From positions 2,571,501-2,635,500 of the forward strand of contig NZ_CP050265.1 of the NCBI RefSeq assembly GCF_011765465.1: a DNA stretch of 64,000 nucleotides, given 5' to 3'. This stretch comes from Erythrobacter sp. (lineage in GTDB: Bacteria > Pseudomonadota > Alphaproteobacteria > Sphingomonadales > Sphingomonadaceae). Position numbers and translations under genes: made by a program. The notes below the pieces were generated by a model. It was not told the DNA's origin, searched no databases, and worked only from the letters and a program-made list of their open reading frames with translations. Numbering within the stretch: position 1 is the first letter of the stretch; the number at the start of each line of letters is the position of its first letter. This document shows, in pieces, positions 62,427 to 64,000 of the stretch.

Positions 62427-63129
62427 CCTTGCGGCCCTGCTGGCGCTCGCCCTGCCCGCCGCCGCGCCAATGCCGGTTTGGGCGCAGGCGTATCAGTGCC
62501 GCGCGCCCGCCATCCGCTCGGTCCCGGCCATCGCGCCCGACGGGCCGCGGCGGGAAATGCCGGTCACGGGCTACACCCTCGCCCTTTCATGGTCGCCCGA
62601 ATTCTGCCGCTTCCGCGAAGGCCAGCGGGCGCACCGCTTCCAGTGTTCGCGCGACAATGGGCTGTTCGGCCTCGTCGTCCACGGCCTGTGGCCCGAAGGC
62701 CCGCGCGGGCGCTGGCCGCAATGGTGCGCCACGCCCGCAAAACCGACGCCCGCCGAGCTCGCCGCGCAGATGTGCGTGATGCCCTCCGCCCGCCTCGCCG
62801 CGCGGCAATGGGCCAAGCACGGCGCCTGCATGGCGAAGCGCCCGGCGACCTATTACCGCGTCACCCGCATCCTGCTGAGCGGCCTGCGCCTGCCCGATTA
62901 CGACCGCATCAGCCGCGAGGACGGCCTCACCGCCGGACGCATCCGCGGCGCTTTCGCCGAGGCCAATCGCGGCTGGTCGTCCGCCGCTGTGGGAGTGAAG
63001 CTCGACGAAGGCGGCTGGCTCGAGGAAATCCGCCTCTGCTATGACAGGGGCTTCAGGCCGAAGCGCTGCGATGCCCGCCGCTTCGGCGCAAAGGACGACG
63101 CGCCGGCGCGGATCTGGCGCGGCCTGTGA
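62404..63129 (+). CDS. Ribonuclease T2 family protein, exported
   Basis: This 241-aa protein has a signal peptide (SLAALLALALPAAAPMPVWA, cleavage before QAYQC) and both conserved active-site segments of RNase T2: FGLVVHGLWPEG (CAS1, with His) and ARQWAKHGACM (CAS2, W-x-KHG). Cysteines are placed for disulfides. It would cleave RNA in the periplasm or outside the cell, perhaps for phosphate or nucleotide scavenging. ATG 62404 lies inside the previous gene's last codons. Confidence 0.93.
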   Translation: MIRRCSTSLAALLALALPAAAPMPVWAQAYQCRAPAIRSVPAIAPDGPRREMPVTGYTLALSWSPEFCRFREGQRAHRFQCSRDNGLFGLVVHGLWPEGPRGRWPQWCATPAKPTPAELAAQMCVMPSARLAARQWAKHGACMAKRPATYYRVTRILLSGLRLPDYDRISREDGLTAGRIRGAFAEANRGWSSAAVGVKLDEGGWLEEIRLCYDRGFRPKRCDARRFGAKDDAPARIWRGL

Positions 63130-63142
63130 CGGGAGAGAACGC

Positions 63143-63889
63143 ATGATCGACATCGAGGAAATCGCACCCAACACCCACCGCATCGCGATCTACGCCGAAT
63201 TCCGCGAGGCCGATGCCCGCGCCTTCGTCGAATTCGCTCAGCGCCAGCTCGAGGCCGGGGCGGGCGGCAATGTCCTGATCGACCTCGTCAGCCTTGCGGG
63301 CTGGTCGTTCTCGGCGATGAGCGAGGAACTGGTCCACGTGCCCATGCTTTTGCGCTGGGTCTATTCGCTTGGCCGCATCGCGCTGGTTTCCGACGAGGAA
63401 TGGATGCGCACCGCCGCCCGGCTCGAAAGCGCCCTGCTGCCGGGCGTCACCTATGCCGTCTACGACGAGGACGAGATGGACGCCGCGCGGGCGTGGGTGA
63501 CGGGCGAAATCGACCACCCCCACGGCGGGGCGGTGAACGAGCTCGACCTCGGCGCGGACATCGCAGGGTTCGAACTGGTCGGCCGGCTCGACCGCGAAGA
63601 GGCCGAACGCGCGCTCGACACGGTCCGCGCGCGGCTGGTGGGGACCGAGTGTTCGAAGCTGATGGTGGTGATCCGCAAGTGGCACGGCTTCGAAGCCGAC
63701 GCCGCGCTCAGCAGCCACGTGATGAATTCCAAGATCGACCTCCTCAAGCATTGCGACCGCTACGCCGTGGTCGGCGGGCCCGACTGGATGCGGGCGCTGG
63801 CGGGAACCTTCGGCAAGCTGGTGAAGCCGGAAGTGCGGACCTTCGACCTCGACGAGGAAGACGAGGCGCTGGCCTGGCTGCGCAGCTAG
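63143..63889 (+). CDS. Protein with tandem SpoIIAA-like (STAS) domains
   Basis: This 248-aa soluble protein is made of two similar halves. Each has a GNVLIDLVSLAGWSF- or SKLMVVIRKWHGFEA-like central strand-helix and an IALVSDEEWMRTAARL- or YAVVGGPDWMRALAGT-like later strand. Each ends in an acidic D/E-x-x-AxAW segment (DEMDAARAWV and EDEALAWL). This matches the SpoIIAA-like fold, a lipid- or partner-binding STAS relative. Only single-domain versions are common, so the duplication is notable. ATG 63143 follows GGGAGAG. Confidence 0.7.
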   Translation: MIDIEEIAPNTHRIAIYAEFREADARAFVEFAQRQLEAGAGGNVLIDLVSLAGWSFSAMSEELVHVPMLLRWVYSLGRIALVSDEEWMRTAARLESALLPGVTYAVYDEDEMDAARAWVTGEIDHPHGGAVNELDLGADIAGFELVGRLDREEAERALDTVRARLVGTECSKLMVVIRKWHGFEADAALSSHVMNSKIDLLKHCDRYAVVGGPDWMRALAGTFGKLVKPEVRTFDLDEEDEALAWLRS

Positions 63890-63899
63890 AGGCTTGGGG

Positions 63900-64000
63900 C
63901 TAGCGCCGCTCGCGGAAGAAATCGCGCAGCAGCGCCGCCGCCTCGGCCTCGCCCATGCCGGAATAGACCTCGGGCCGGTGGAGGCACTGGGCCTGTTCGA
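63900..64000 (-). CDS. tadA: tRNA-specific adenosine deaminase, C-terminal end (cut by window end)
   Basis: The last 33 codons on the minus strand read EQAQCLHRPEVYSGMGEAEA and then AALLRDFFRERR before TAG 63900-63902. The H-R-P-E-V-Y-x-G...LL-x-x-FF-x-x-RR tail is that of TadA, which makes inosine at the wobble base of tRNA-Arg. The catalytic domain lies outside the window. The gene converges on the SpoIIAA-like gene 10 bp away. Confidence 0.75.
   Translation of the reverse strand, partial: EQAQCLHRPEVYSGMGEAEAAALLRDFFRERR

Overview
The window is high-GC chromosomal DNA of an alphaproteobacterium, most likely Sphingomonadales and probably Erythrobacteraceae. The evidence is the very high GC third-position bias, the long-form NAD-glutamate dehydrogenase, a CYP153-type P450, MmcB, the rpe-heparinase-purH order and many exported proteins typical of this order. 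Nearly all of it is dense coding sequence; two tRNA genes and one small integrated element interrupt it.

Layout. 1-7.6 kb: end of a luciferase-like flavin monooxygenase, giant NAD-glutamate dehydrogenase, a putidaredoxin-reductase-like flavoprotein and queG. 7.6-12 kb: a NatA/NatB-like ABC exporter, a solitary CYP153 P450 and an exported msrB. 11.9-16.7 kb (minus): PilZ protein, then an FAD oxidoreductase / GtrA / GT-C-like membrane protein operon that looks like envelope glycan modification. 16.9-17.4 kb: tRNA-Leu(UAA) inside a cluster of 26-bp hairpin repeats, then a Kef-type antiporter. 19-25.4 kb: ihfB, a YtrA-like GntR regulator, a POT peptide symporter, a pair of exported amidohydrolases (one lacking the usual metal motif) and an NnrU-like protein. 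25.4-31.9 kb (minus): enoyl-CoA hydratase, flavodoxin-like reductase, homocysteine methyltransferase, dxs, a Zur-like Fur protein, and msrA behind a small membrane peptide. 32-39 kb: rpe-heparinase-purH operon, a DUF2141 protein, and a lipid kinase paired with a nucleotidyltransferase-like protein. 39.3-45 kb: M20 amidohydrolase, LacI regulator, chemoreceptor, porin-like outer membrane protein.

45.05-49.22 kb is a compact integrated element at tRNA-Arg(CCG). A tyrosine recombinase lies next to one end and a perfect 57-bp direct repeat marks both ends. Unusually, the repeat is the 5' part of the tRNA, not the 3' part. The main cargo is a 437-aa protein with motifs resembling the A, B and C motifs of family-A / T7-like polymerases. 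It also carries two small unknown genes and a decayed C-terminal piece of a type III restriction Res-like protein. Its base composition is visibly more AT-rich than the flanks. This element is the most unusual part of the window.

49.4-64 kb is ordinary chromosome again: mmcB, sterol-desaturase-like and second DUF2141 genes, a large acidic PAS-like protein, App1-like phosphatase, alpha/beta hydrolase, two M48-type metalloproteases flanking a DsbA-like thioredoxin, a LytS/LytTR two-component system, nadC behind an array of short hairpins, RNase T2, a tandem SpoIIAA-like protein, and the end of tadA. All functional calls come from reading motifs and family resemblance by eye; no database search was run.
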